Shown here piece after piece: positions 51,876 through 60,954 of a DNA stretch of 64,000 bases (position 1 is its first letter; every line of letters begins with the position of its first letter). Under the pieces are notes generated by a model. That model ran no database searches, had not been told where the DNA came from, and was given only the letters and a program-made list of their open reading frames with translations. A program made the translations under genes and the position numbers. The DNA lies in assembly GCF_003688285.1 (NCBI RefSeq), contig NZ_RCNT01000006.1, positions 62,001-126,000 of the forward strand. Reading direction: 5' to 3'. Source of the stretch: Rhodophyticola porphyridii. Lineage in GTDB: Bacteria; Pseudomonadota; Alphaproteobacteria; Rhodobacterales; Rhodobacteraceae.

Positions 51876-53372
51876 TTATGGGTCAATCGGCCACCCATCC
51901 CTGTCCAGCGGAAAGACCGGGCGTGTGACATGGACATAAGGCAGGCGGTCGTACTGCGTCGTGCAGAGCGCGCCGGTGTCGCACACGATGATCCGGCCGG
52001 CGATCGGGGTGAAGGCGGCGCGGAAATGCTGCATGGATTTCAGCGCCACAACCGCCTTTTCCGCGGGGTCGATCCCGAAGGTACGGAATTGCTGAAGGTC
52101 GAGCATCTGGTGCGGTATCGACACGATCAGCACGTCGATGCCCGCCACCCGCAGGACCGCGGTCTTGCCGAAGCTGCGCGCCTGCCCGCCCAGGATCGGG
52201 CCGTCGCCCACCACGCGCCCCTCGCCACGCCAGAGCACGGTGCCGGTCACTTCAAGCGGGCCGCCCCCGAACTCGGGCGCGGTCTTGCCGCCGATGGGCA
52301 GCTCCACCTTGGCGCCGACGGGCACGTCCTGAAGCGCGGTTGCCGCCTCGGCGTCGAGCAGCGGGCCGAAACAGGCCCCCTCCACACCGGCGTCCAGCAG
52401 CGCCTTCAGCAGTGCGGTGGCATCGCCATAGGCGCCCGAACCGGGATTGTCGGCATAGTCGGCGATGATCAGGCAACCGCCGCCCGGATGCCATCCGCGG
52501 GCGGCCTCGGCGGCCTCTTCCGGCGTAAGATAGTGGTTCAGCGTCTCATGACGGTGGTGCCAGATATCGTCTGCCAGTTCCTCGGCAATCGGCCTCAGAT
52601 GGGCGCACTCCCCTTCGCCGGTGACCAGCACGGTCGGGCCGACCTCGGCGATATCGGCACATGGGAAGGCGCCGTTGATCGAGATTGCATAGACGCCCTT
52701 GCGCGCCTCGTAAGCGCGGGCCATGGCTTGGCGGTCGATCATCGGGCCGATATCCGTGCGTCCGCCATTGGCTTCCTCCAGCATCGGACAGTGGGCGCGG
52801 TAGGTGCGGGGATGGATGTCGCCGGCCATGGTGCGGTGCAGCAATTCGGCAGCGCGCCGGCCTGTCGCGCGGATATCCACATGCGGGTAGGTGGTGAACG
52901 AGACGAGGATTTGCGCCAGATCGCACATTGCCCCGGAGACATTGCCATGGGGGTCGAGCGTCACCGCAATGGGAAGCTCACCGCCGATGACAGACCGCAG
53001 GCGGCGCAGGATTTCGCCCTCGCCATCCTGATGGTCGGTGGTCACCATCGCGCCGTGCAGCATGAGGAAAATGCCGTCCCATCCGCCTTGAGCAGCGGCG
53101 TCAAGCAGCGGCTTGAGAAGCGTCTCGAACGCCTCGCGCGTCACCCGGCCTCCGGGACCCGCCGCAGCGCTGATCACATGGGTCAAGTCCCAACCCTGGT
53201 CACGGCTTACATCAAGCAGGCCTGCCAGTTCGGTATTCCTGTCATCCTTCGCGGCAATCGCCGCAGGTCCATCGAGCAGGTACCGATCGCGAAAGGCCTG
53301 AAGGTCGGTGGGCCTCACGCTGAACGTATTGGTCTCATGCGAGATTTCGGCAGACAGCACTTTGTAACCCAT
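51876..53372 (-). CDS. M81 family metallopeptidase, MlrC-like
   Basis: A 498-residue zinc peptidase related to MlrC, which finishes the breakdown of linearised microcystin in some alphaproteobacteria; most family members act on unknown peptides. Conserved features are SAEISHETNTFS at the start, FLMLHGAMV, VTLDPHGN (metal site), TYPHVDIRATGRRAAELL, and DYADNPGSGAYGDAT in the C-terminal domain. It is last in a minus-strand operon after a Dpp-type ABC importer, as is common for this family, which suggests the imported compound is its substrate. Microcystin itself is not implied. Confidence 0.93.
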   Translation of the reverse strand: MGYKVLSAEISHETNTFSVRPTDLQAFRDRYLLDGPAAIAAKDDRNTELAGLLDVSRDQGWDLTHVISAAAGPGGRVTREAFETLLKPLLDAAAQGGWDGIFLMLHGAMVTTDHQDGEGEILRRLRSVIGGELPIAVTLDPHGNVSGAMCDLAQILVSFTTYPHVDIRATGRRAAELLHRTMAGDIHPRTYRAHCPMLEEANGGRTDIGPMIDRQAMARAYEARKGVYAISINGAFPCADIAEVGPTVLVTGEGECAHLRPIAEELADDIWHHRHETLNHYLTPEEAAEAARGWHPGGGCLIIADYADNPGSGAYGDATALLKALLDAGVEGACFGPLLDAEAATALQDVPVGAKVELPIGGKTAPEFGGGPLEVTGTVLWRGEGRVVGDGPILGGQARSFGKTAVLRVAGIDVLIVSIPHQMLDLQQFRTFGIDPAEKAVVALKSMQHFRAAFTPIAGRIIVCDTGALCTTQYDRLPYVHVTRPVFPLDRDGWPIDP

Positions 53373-53390
53373 GATCGACGTCCCTTGCGT

Positions 53391-54344
53391 TCAGATCGGG
53401 TGGTGACAGGCGACCGCATGGCCGCTGTCCGTGGACAAGACCGGCGTGTCCGTGCGGCAGAGCGCGCTCGCCCGCGGGCAGCGGTCGGCGAAGGCGCAGC
53501 CGGGCGGCAGGTCGAAGGGGCTGGGCACCTCACCCTCCAGCGGCGCGATCAGCCGACGTTTTTTCGGGTCCGGCTCGAAGGTGCTTTCCATGAGCGTCTT
53601 CGTATAGGGATGCCGCGCGGGGGCGTTCGTGTCGGGCAATGCCTCCACGACACGACCAAGATACATCACCAGGATCTCGTCGCAGAAGTATTTCACCAGG
53701 CTGAGGTCATGGGAGATGAACAGGTAGGTCAGGCCCAGTTCGGAGCGAAGGTCTTCCAGGAGCCCGATGATCTGCGCCTGCACCGACACGTCGAGCGACG
53801 CCGTCGGCTCGTCCAGCACCAGCAGGGAGGGTCTGAGCGCCAGCGCCCGCGCGATGCCCACCCGCTGTTTCTGCCCGCCCGAGATCTGATGCGGATAGCT
53901 GCTGGCGAGACCGGGGTTGAGGCCCACCATCTCCAGAAGCTCGGCCACTTCCTCGGCCATCGGTCTGGCAGGTTTGACGCCCTGCACCTCGAAGGGTTCG
54001 GCCACGGCGCGGGTCAGGGTATAGCGCGGGTCGATGGCGGAATAGGGATCCTGAAACACCATCTGCATCCGGGCGCGCAGCTTGCGCATCTGCGACGGCG
54101 ATTTCGCCAGCAAATCGTCGCCGTCGAAGGCGACCGTGCCGCTGGTCGGTTCGATCAGCCGCAGGATCAGCCGGGCGAGCGTGGATTTTCCGCAGCCGCT
54201 TTCCCCGACGACGCCGATCACCCGGCCCTCGGGCAGATCGAAGGACACGCCGTTGACCGCATGCATGGAACGCGCCTTGCGGAACGGCCCGCCGGCGGAG
54301 GTGAAGCGTTTCGTCAGGTCACGGATCTCAAGCAGGTTGGGCAT
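53391..54344 (-). CDS. Dpp/Opp-type ABC transporter ATPase (DppF-like), cluster 2
   Basis: A 317-residue ATPase with Walker A GESGCGKS, signature ISGGQKQR, Walker B LLVLDEPTASLD and a C-terminal peptide-transporter extension with Cys-rich FADRCPRASALC. It starts inside the end of the DppD-like gene (17-base overlap), so the two subunits are made together. The MlrC-like gene begins 18 bases after this stop. It differs enough from the cluster 1 ATPase at 11.7 kb to exclude a simple recent duplication. Confidence 0.93.
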   Translation of the reverse strand: MPNLLEIRDLTKRFTSAGGPFRKARSMHAVNGVSFDLPEGRVIGVVGESGCGKSTLARLILRLIEPTSGTVAFDGDDLLAKSPSQMRKLRARMQMVFQDPYSAIDPRYTLTRAVAEPFEVQGVKPARPMAEEVAELLEMVGLNPGLASSYPHQISGGQKQRVGIARALALRPSLLVLDEPTASLDVSVQAQIIGLLEDLRSELGLTYLFISHDLSLVKYFCDEILVMYLGRVVEALPDTNAPARHPYTKTLMESTFEPDPKKRRLIAPLEGEVPSPFDLPPGCAFADRCPRASALCRTDTPVLSTDSGHAVACHHPI

Positions 54345-55296
54345 GGGCCACCTCCGCGAAATGGCAGGCGGCGGCGCTGTCGCCCTCCACCGAGAAATCC
54401 GGCGGATCGGTCGCGCAGATCGCCTCGGCGCGGGCGCAGCGCGGATGGAAAGGGCAGCCCTTTGGATAGTTGATGACGGTCGGAACCGTGCCCTCGATCC
54501 CCGTCAGCCGGGCGGTCTCCTCCAGCCCCCGCGGAATGCAGGCGATCAGGGCCTGGGTGTATGGGTGGCGCGGACGGTCGAATATGGTCTCCACCGGCCC
54601 GTATTCCACCGCGCGGCCGGCATACATGACAACGACATTGTCGCAGGTCTGGGCCACGACGCTCATGTCATGGGTGATCAGCACCAGCGCCAGGTTGCGT
54701 TGCTTCACCAGATCGTCGAGCAGTCGGATGATCTGCGCCTGAACGGTCACATCCAATGCCGTTGTCGGCTCGTCGGCGATCAGAACGTCCGGGTCGGCGG
54801 CCAGCGCCATGGCGATGACGATCCGCTGTTTCATCCCGCCCGACATCTGATGCGGGTAGCGTTCGCAGATCAGGGCCGGTTCCGGGATCCGGAGTGTGCC
54901 GAGGATCTCCACGGTCCGGGCGCGCGCCTGCGTGGCATCCATGCCCAGATGCAGCCTCGCGACATCGTCGACTTGTGGCCCTATCTTTTTCAGCGGATCG
55001 AGCGAGGTCATCGGGTTCTGTGTGATCAGCCCGATCCGCCCGCCGCGCAGTTTGCGATAGGCCCGCTCGGGCAGGTCGGTCAGATCCTGCCCGTCGAACA
55101 CGATCTTGCCGCCGGTGATGCGCCCGCCGATCAGCGGCAACAGGCCCATCACGCTCATCGCGGTCAGCGACTTGCCCGATCCGCTTTCGCCGACGATGCC
55201 GATCGTCTCGCCCTTTTCGACGGAAAAGCTGACGCCCGAGAGCGGCTCCACCGCGCCGAAGGCGACACCCAGATCGCGGACGCTGAGCATGCTCAC
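54328..55296 (-). CDS. Dpp/Opp-type ABC transporter ATPase (DppD-like), cluster 2
   Basis: A 322-residue ATPase with Walker A GESGSGKS, signature MSGGMKQR, Walker [13 protein letters not shown] and the C-terminal CPFHPRCARAEAIC cysteine pattern. Its start overlaps the DppC-like gene by 4 bases (ATGA type). The order in this operon is binding protein, DppB, DppC, DppD, DppF, peptidase, the usual order for Dpp systems, unlike cluster 1. Confidence 0.93.
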   Translation of the reverse strand: MSMLSVRDLGVAFGAVEPLSGVSFSVEKGETIGIVGESGSGKSLTAMSVMGLLPLIGGRITGGKIVFDGQDLTDLPERAYRKLRGGRIGLITQNPMTSLDPLKKIGPQVDDVARLHLGMDATQARARTVEILGTLRIPEPALICERYPHQMSGGMKQRIVIAMALAADPDVLIADEPTTALDVTVQAQIIRLLDDLVKQRNLALVLITHDMSVVAQTCDNVVVMYAGRAVEYGPVETIFDRPRHPYTQALIACIPRGLEETARLTGIEGTVPTVINYPKGCPFHPRCARAEAICATDPPDFSVEGDSAAACHFAEVAHAQPA

Positions 55297-56174
55297 GCCC
55301 CCCTCAGCCGGTCACGGATATCAAGCGCTCGGATCAATTCGTCGCCGAACAGGTTCACCGCGATGACGGTGACCGCGACAGCCACGCCGGGGAAGATGAT
55401 CACCCACGGGCTGAGGAACAGCTGTGCCGTCCCCGAGGACATCATCGCGCCCCAGCTTGGCGTCGGGGGCTGCGCGCCAAGCCCGAAGAAACCGAGCGTC
55501 GCCTCCAGCACGATGCCATCGCCGATGGCCAGCATGCCGACCACGATCACCGGCGCGATGGCGTTGGGCATGAGGTGCCTGAGCAGGATGTGGGAGGGAT
55601 TGGCGCCGAGGTTGACGGTGGCCTCGATGAAGGTTTCCCGTTTCAGTCGCACGATCTGTGCCCGGGTAAGGCGCGTGAACTGCGCCAGATAGGCGATGGC
55701 GATGGCGAAGGTGGTGGAAGTCAGGCCGGGGCCGATGATCGCCACGAAGATCAGCGCGATCAGGATGTCGGGGAAGGACCAGGTGAGGTCCACGACCGTC
55801 ATCACCGCGCGTTCGAAGAATCCGCCGAAATAGCCGGCTGCGGCGCCAAGCGTCATGCCCGCCGCCATCGAAATGGCAATCGCCGTGGCACTTACCGAGA
55901 GCGAGGTGCGGGCCCCGAAGATCACCCGGCTGAGCACGTCGCGGCCGAACTCGTCCGTGCCAAGCAGATGCGGCCATCCCGGCGGCGCGTTGGCGTTCAT
56001 CAGGTTCTGCGCGGCGTAGTCGAACGGCGCGATCCACGGCGCGAAGATCGCGACCAGCACCAGCAGGATCAAGAACCCGCCGGCCACCATCCCTATGCCC
56101 GAGGCGAAGGCACGCCCGATGCTCATTCGCGCGAACGTGTCTAGTGTGCGCGCGGTCATGGAGGAAGCTTTCAT
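55293..56174 (-). CDS. Dpp/Opp-type ABC transporter permease (DppC-like), cluster 2
   Basis: A 293-residue permease. It has a cytoplasmic N-terminus, a first helix (GIGMVAGGFLILLVLVAIFAPWI), a LLGTDEFGRDVLSRVIFGAR segment typical of DppC, the coupling loop ETFIEATVNLGANPSHILLRHLMPN and DELIRALDIRDRLRG at the end. The ATG at 56174 overlaps the DppB-like stop by 4 bases. A longer upstream frame reads through the other gene and is not convincing. Confidence 0.92.
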   Translation of the reverse strand: MKASSMTARTLDTFARMSIGRAFASGIGMVAGGFLILLVLVAIFAPWIAPFDYAAQNLMNANAPPGWPHLLGTDEFGRDVLSRVIFGARTSLSVSATAIAISMAAGMTLGAAAGYFGGFFERAVMTVVDLTWSFPDILIALIFVAIIGPGLTSTTFAIAIAYLAQFTRLTRAQIVRLKRETFIEATVNLGANPSHILLRHLMPNAIAPVIVVGMLAIGDGIVLEATLGFFGLGAQPPTPSWGAMMSSGTAQLFLSPWVIIFPGVAVAVTVIAVNLFGDELIRALDIRDRLRGA

Positions 56175-57100
56175 GATTTTTTCTCGCGAATACGGGGGTC
56201 CATGGAGGCCTGCGCGACATCGCCGATCAGCGTGCCGAGCATCACGGCCAGTGCCAGCATCAGCAGGCAGGCCTGCACCACCGGGTAATCGCGCTGGCCC
56301 AAGGCGCGGATAAGAAGGGAGCCGAGGCCGGGACGGCCGAAGACGAATTCCACCGTGACCGCACCGCCAAGGATCCAGCCGATGCGCAGGGCGAGGATCG
56401 TGACGACCGGCAGCAGGGCATGCGGCATCAGATGGCGGAACAGGATCGTGCCCGAGGACAGCCCCTTGGCATGGAGCAAGGTCACGAAATCCTCCCGCTG
56501 CGCATCCAGCAGGGCAACCCGCGTGACCCGTGCGACAAGCGCCACCCCGCCGAAGCCGATGGTCAAAACCGGCAGGACCAGCGATGTCCATCCGCCCGCG
56601 CCCGAGACCGGGAACCAGCCCAGATTGACCGAGAAGAACAGGATCAGCAGAAGCGCCAGCCAGAAGCCCGGCACGGTGGAGCCCAGAAGGATGAAGCCGC
56701 GCATGAACCGGTCCAGCACCGGGTGACGCACCACCGCCGAGATCGTGCCCAGTGTCATGCCGACGGTGGAGGAAAACAGAAAGGCCAGCCCGCCCAGTGT
56801 CAGGCTGTAGGGCAGGTTCTGCGCGACCAGATCGGCAACCGGGCGGCGCAGCACGATGGCCTGGCCGAACTCGCCCTGGAACATGTTGCCGATCCAGACG
56901 AAGTACTGGATCACCAGGTTACGGTCGAGCCCGTATTGCGCGACCAGCTCGGCCCGGTCCTCGGGGGAGGAACCGACACGCAGCAGATTGTCGATAGGGT
57001 CTCCGGGCAGCAGGTAGACGATCATGAAGATCACGACCGAGATAGAGAAAGACACCGGGATCAGCATCAGCAACCGCAGGAACGTGTATCTGAGGATCAT
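56171..57100 (-). CDS. Dpp/Opp-type ABC transporter permease (DppB-like), cluster 2
   Basis: A 309-residue permease opening MILRYTFLRLLMLIPVSFSISVVIF, with VRVALLDAQREDFVTLLHAKGLSSGTILFRHLMPHALLP in pieces as the EAA loop and DPRIREKKS as the usual end. GGAGG lies 9 bases before the ATG. It is second in the operon, 35 bases after the binding-protein gene. Confidence 0.93.
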   Translation of the reverse strand: MILRYTFLRLLMLIPVSFSISVVIFMIVYLLPGDPIDNLLRVGSSPEDRAELVAQYGLDRNLVIQYFVWIGNMFQGEFGQAIVLRRPVADLVAQNLPYSLTLGGLAFLFSSTVGMTLGTISAVVRHPVLDRFMRGFILLGSTVPGFWLALLLILFFSVNLGWFPVSGAGGWTSLVLPVLTIGFGGVALVARVTRVALLDAQREDFVTLLHAKGLSSGTILFRHLMPHALLPVVTILALRIGWILGGAVTVEFVFGRPGLGSLLIRALGQRDYPVVQACLLMLALAVMLGTLIGDVAQASMDPRIREKKS

Positions 57101-57135
57101 CCCGGTGCCTCCGTTTTTCTCAAGGTTTCAGAGGC

Positions 57136-58716
57136 TTATTCGACGATCTGGATATCCATGAACGACTGGCCACGGAACCGTGAGCCGCGCACCGGATCGG
57201 GCACGGTGATCGCATCGCTGTTGAAGGCGATGTTCTGGGTCGGCTGATAGATCGGCACGAAGAGATGCTGCGACAGGACATATTCGTGATAGGCGGTGAA
57301 ATTCGCAATCCGCTCGGCGGAGGTGCTGCTTTCCGTCATCGCAATGTCGTTCAGGCGCTGGCCTTCCTCATCCTGCCACATCGACACGTTCGGATAGCCC
57401 AGACGATTGCCGCTGAAGAACCAGTCCAGGATGTCCGAGTTGTTCCAGTCATAGCTCCGCACCGCAAGTTGGTGGGTGTTGTTGCGGTATTCGTCGCGGA
57501 TGGTGGAACTGTCGAATACCGTGATGATCGCCTCCATCCCGATCTCGCCCAGTTGCGCCTGCACAACCTGCGTCAGGCGGGTGAGTTCCGTCGTGTTGGC
57601 GGTGTAAAGCCTGACCGTCAGGCGCTCGTCGCCCATCACGCGCACCCCGTCATTGCCCATGACCCATCCGGCCTCTTCCAGCAGTTCGCGCGCGCGGGCG
57701 GGGTTGTAGGTGACGTTGAGCGCCGGGTCGACATTCGCCTCTGGCAGGGACGAGATCAGGAAGTTATGCGCCGGCGCGCCGACGCCGTTATAGATCGCCG
57801 CGACGATCCCCTCCTGATCGATGGCCATGCCCGTCGCCTGACGCACCAGGATGTTGTCGAAGGGCGGCGCGGTCACATTGATCGGCATATAGCTGATGCC
57901 GACGCCGGGCATCTGGATGATCTGGATATTGGCCTCGGCTTCCAGGATCTGGAGGAAGTCCGTGGGCACACCCAACAGCAGGTCGATCCCGCCGGTTCGC
58001 AATTCCAGAAACGCGGTGGACTGGTCGGGGATCTCGCGGAAGGTAAAGGTCTCGATATGGCCCGGTCCGGTGTTCTCCGACAGATCCGAACCCCAGGTGT
58101 AATCCTCGTTGCGGACCAGAACGGTCTCAAGACCGATTTCGAAACTCTGAAGCTCGTAGGGCCCGGTACCTACCGCCGCCGTCACGCCGAAATTGTCGCC
58201 CAGTTCCGCAAAGGCCGTGGGACTCGGAATGCCCATGAAGGCGCTGGCGAGGTTGTACAGAAGGTTCGGTTCCGGCCGATCCATGTTGAAACGCACGGTC
58301 AGATCGTCGATCACGTCGACCGACCCGATGGCTTCCACCAGATATTCGTTCTCTGTGCCCGCGTAGCTTGCGATCCAGGATTGGACGGCGGCGGCGTTGA
58401 ACGGCGTGTCGTCATGAAAAGTCACCCCCTCCAGCAACGAGAAGGTCCAGGCCATGCCGTCCGCGGTTTCCTCCCAGGAGGTCGCCAGATGCGGGTGATA
58501 GGATTGGTCGGCGTCCTGCTCCACCAGCCGGTCGTAGATCAGCGATGTGGCGGTGTTGAGTGTGCTGGCCGCGACGGGATTGTAGGCCGTGGCCCCCAAC
58601 TCGCTTGCGGAAAAGGCGATGGAGACGTTCTGCGCCATCGCGGCGCCAGAAAACAGCAAACCGGCAGCTACGATAGCCGATCCTGATAGAATTTGGGTCT
58701 TGGTCGAATATCGCAT
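57136..58716 (-). CDS. Family 5 extracellular solute-binding protein, cluster 2
   Basis: A 526-residue periplasmic binding protein with a Sec signal peptide (about residues 1-28, ending GAAMAQ). The SBP_bac_5 core is clear: GATAYNPVAASTLNTATS, DGMAWTFSLLEGVTFHDDTPFNAAAVQSW and TAAVGTGPYELQSFEIG. It differs from the binding protein in cluster 1 throughout. It starts the importer operon, right after the RpiR-type regulator gene, with an AT-rich patch (ATAATTATATAAC) in the 35-base gap that could be a -10 region. The ligand is unknown; the MlrC-like peptidase and the DAO-like enzyme nearby suggest an amino-acid-containing compound. Confidence 0.93.
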   Translation of the reverse strand: MRYSTKTQILSGSAIVAAGLLFSGAAMAQNVSIAFSASELGATAYNPVAASTLNTATSLIYDRLVEQDADQSYHPHLATSWEETADGMAWTFSLLEGVTFHDDTPFNAAAVQSWIASYAGTENEYLVEAIGSVDVIDDLTVRFNMDRPEPNLLYNLASAFMGIPSPTAFAELGDNFGVTAAVGTGPYELQSFEIGLETVLVRNEDYTWGSDLSENTGPGHIETFTFREIPDQSTAFLELRTGGIDLLLGVPTDFLQILEAEANIQIIQMPGVGISYMPINVTAPPFDNILVRQATGMAIDQEGIVAAIYNGVGAPAHNFLISSLPEANVDPALNVTYNPARARELLEEAGWVMGNDGVRVMGDERLTVRLYTANTTELTRLTQVVQAQLGEIGMEAIITVFDSSTIRDEYRNNTHQLAVRSYDWNNSDILDWFFSGNRLGYPNVSMWQDEEGQRLNDIAMTESSTSAERIANFTAYHEYVLSQHLFVPIYQPTQNIAFNSDAITVPDPVRGSRFRGQSFMDIQIVE

Positions 58717-58751
58717 GGCAGATTTTCCCTGTTATATAATTATGTGCAGAC

Positions 58752-59648
58752 TTACGTTGTGCGGTGGCCCTCCGCGCGCGGGTTGGCCGGGTCGCCGACA
58801 TGGCCCGTGAAACGCCCATAGAGCCGGGCGATCCTGTTCATCCGTTCCTCGACTTCGGGGCCGAGTTCGAGGAACACACCATTGACCAGCAGATTGGCGA
58901 GGCTGGCCATCTGGGCGGTGGATTCCCAGAACAGATTGACCGCCGTGGGCACCACGAACATCTCGGTGGAAACCTCATGACCCCAGTCGCAATAGGGATC
59001 GGTGATCAGCGTGACCGGAATGCCGGCGGCCTTGGCCTCCCTGGCCAGCAACTGCGCGTGGCGCGAGTATCGCCGCGCCTCGAAAATCACCAGTGCCGCG
59101 TCGCCGTCCGACATCGCCAGAACCTCGGCGAAATTGCCGGCGGCAAGATCCAGCAGATGCACGTCTTCTCGCAGGTATTGCAGTTGATTGACGAAGATCT
59201 GGGCCATGCCGCGCTCGGTCTGGAAACCTGCGGCAAAAACCCGGCGCGCGCCAGCCAGTCGCTTGACCGCGCGGTGCCAGTCCGGGCTGTGGGCGGCCTC
59301 GTAAACAGCGACCAGAGCCGCCATTTCAAGCTCCAGCCCTCGGGCCAGCTGGTCCTCGCCGGCCTGGGTGCGGGCCTGCAGGTCACGCAGACGGTCGCCG
59401 ATTAGCCAGGGCTGATCGCCCATATCGTTCTTGAGGTTCTTCTTGAGATCCTTGAATCCGTCATAGCCGATGGAGCGGCAGAAACGGCCCACGGTCGGCT
59501 CGCTCACCCCCACCTTCGCGGCAAGGCTCGCGGCCGTCTCGAACGGAAGGGTGCTCATATCGGACAGCATGTAGCCGGCCAGCGCGCGATCCGCCTTGGA
59601 GGCGGTTGCCAGCGCCTCGTTCAGGCGGTCGCGCAAAGGTCTGGACAT
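58752..59648 (-). CDS. MurR/RpiR family transcriptional regulator
   Basis: A 298-residue regulator with an N-terminal RpiR-type helix-turn-helix (ETAASLAAKVGVSEPTVGRFCRSIGYDGFKDLKKNL, about residues 37-71) and a C-terminal SIS domain that binds phosphosugars or similar ligands (VFAAGFQTERGMAQIFVNQLQYL, and the DAALVIFEARRYSRHAQ stretch). The start at 59648 follows AGGGAGA. Gene order suggests it controls the importer operon downstream and the divergent FAD enzyme gene. A GAAA-N6-TTTC palindrome lies 30 bases upstream of its start. Confidence 0.92.
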   Translation of the reverse strand: MSRPLRDRLNEALATASKADRALAGYMLSDMSTLPFETAASLAAKVGVSEPTVGRFCRSIGYDGFKDLKKNLKNDMGDQPWLIGDRLRDLQARTQAGEDQLARGLELEMAALVAVYEAAHSPDWHRAVKRLAGARRVFAAGFQTERGMAQIFVNQLQYLREDVHLLDLAAGNFAEVLAMSDGDAALVIFEARRYSRHAQLLAREAKAAGIPVTLITDPYCDWGHEVSTEMFVVPTAVNLFWESTAQMASLANLLVNGVFLELGPEVEERMNRIARLYGRFTGHVGDPANPRAEGHRTT

Positions 59649-59677
59649 GAAGTCTCCCTGTCAGTTCCCTCAAATAA

Positions 59678-59691
59678 GAAATAAAACTTTC
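59678..59691. promoter_or_regulatory. Palindrome between RpiR gene and FAD enzyme gene
   Basis: GAAA-TAAAAC-TTTC is a 4+4 inverted repeat in an AT-rich gap. RpiR proteins are known to bind sites with a TGAAA...TTTCA-like layout, so this is a plausible operator for the divergent pair. Confidence 0.4.
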
Positions 59692-59796
59692 ATAAAGTCA
59701 ACGCTTTTAGTTTTTCTTGCAAATCCGACGCAATAGGCGTCTTGTGGCCCGGTCGGCCACTTCTGGGCACCGGCGTGCCACAAAGGCTCAATCAGC

Positions 59797-60930
59797 ATGA
59801 TCCACGATTACCTTGTGATCGGCGGCGGGATCTCCGGCGCCTCCGTCGCCTATGAACTGGCCGATGCCGGCACCGTTCTGGTGCTGGAGTCCGAAACCGC
59901 GCTCGGCTATCACAGCACGGGCCGGTCGGCCGCACTCTTCACCCGGAATTACGGCGGCCCGGTGGTGCGCCGGATCAACGCGGCCAGCGCCCCGTTCTTC
60001 GTGGCCCCGCCCGCGGCATTCTGCGACAGCCCGCTTTTGACCCCGCGCGGCGCCCTGACCGTGGCCAGCGCCGATGCGCTGGACCGCCTGCCGGCGCTTC
60101 TGGCCCTCTCCGAGCCCGGAGAGGAAGTGGTCGAGATCACGCCGGAGGAGGCGCTGGCGCGGGTACCCTATCTGCGCCCGGAACGGCTTGCGGGCGCGAT
60201 TTACGAGGCGAATGTCGCCGATATCGACGTGGCGGGCCTGCATCAGGCGTATCTCAAGGGGGCCCGCCGGCGCGGCTGCCTGATCGAAACCGGCGCCGGG
60301 GTGACGGGGCTGGAGCATGCCGCGGGTGTCTGGCAGGTCCGGACCGCGGGCCAGACCCATCGCGCGCGCATCGTCGTGAACGCCGCCGGGGCCTGGGCCG
60401 ATCAGATCGGCGCAATGGCCGGGGCGGCATCGGTCGGGCTGGTGCCCATGCGCCGCACGGCGATCATCGTCGATGCGCCGGACGGGCTCGATCTGGCCTC
60501 AAGCCCCGCCGTCGATTTCGTGGCCACTGGCGCCTACATCAAGCCGGAGGCGGGCAAGCTGATGGCATCGCCCGGCGATGCGACGCCCACCACGCCGCAG
60601 GATGTGCGGCCCGAAGAGCTTGACATCGCCCATCTGGCCCATTGGATCGAGACCGAGACCCTGATCCCCGTGCGCCGCATTTCCCATTCCTGGGCCGGCC
60701 TGCGATCCTTCACCGCCGACGGGGCGCCGGTCGTGGGGTTCGATCCGTGCATTCCCGGCTTCCTCTGGCTGGCGGGGCAGGGCGGCTACGGGATCATGAT
60801 GGCGCCCGCCCTTGCGCGCTTCGCCGCGGGCCTTGCGCTGAACGGGGCGGCCACGCCGGACCCGTCTGAATTCGGTTTCGACGCAGAGAGCATTTCGCCG
60901 GCACGGATCGGCGCTGCGACGGACGGCTAA
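59797..60930 (+). CDS. FAD-dependent amino-acid oxidase/dehydrogenase (DAO family)
   Basis: A 377-residue flavoenzyme. The N-terminal dinucleotide motif is YLVIGGGISGASVAYELA, and the family's other landmarks are GYHSTGRSAALF, VVNAAGAWADQIG and, near the end, GLRSFTADGAPVVGFD and WLAGQGGYGIMMAPALARFAAGL. Relatives oxidise D-amino acids, glycine, sarcosine or opines. There is no signal peptide. It is divergent from the RpiR regulator and so is likely controlled with the ABC importer and MlrC-like peptidase; an amino acid freed from the imported compound would be the natural substrate. Confidence 0.9.
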   Translation: MIHDYLVIGGGISGASVAYELADAGTVLVLESETALGYHSTGRSAALFTRNYGGPVVRRINAASAPFFVAPPAAFCDSPLLTPRGALTVASADALDRLPALLALSEPGEEVVEITPEEALARVPYLRPERLAGAIYEANVADIDVAGLHQAYLKGARRRGCLIETGAGVTGLEHAAGVWQVRTAGQTHRARIVVNAAGAWADQIGAMAGAASVGLVPMRRTAIIVDAPDGLDLASSPAVDFVATGAYIKPEAGKLMASPGDATPTTPQDVRPEELDIAHLAHWIETETLIPVRRISHSWAGLRSFTADGAPVVGFDPCIPGFLWLAGQGGYGIMMAPALARFAAGLALNGAATPDPSEFGFDAESISPARIGAATDG

Positions 60931-60954
60931 GCCGGGGCGAAGCTCGCCGTGCCC

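Noticed and set aside
51876..53372. Microcystin degradation as the function of the MlrC-like gene
   Set aside because: MlrA and MlrB homologues are absent, and M81 proteins beside ABC importers are widespread in bacteria that do not degrade microcystin.
51759..54473. Very long plus-strand open frame of about 900 codons
   Set aside because: It runs antisense to the MlrC-like and ATPase genes, whose motifs are unmistakable. The product is rich in His, Arg and Gly without any domain; long antisense frames are common at this GC.
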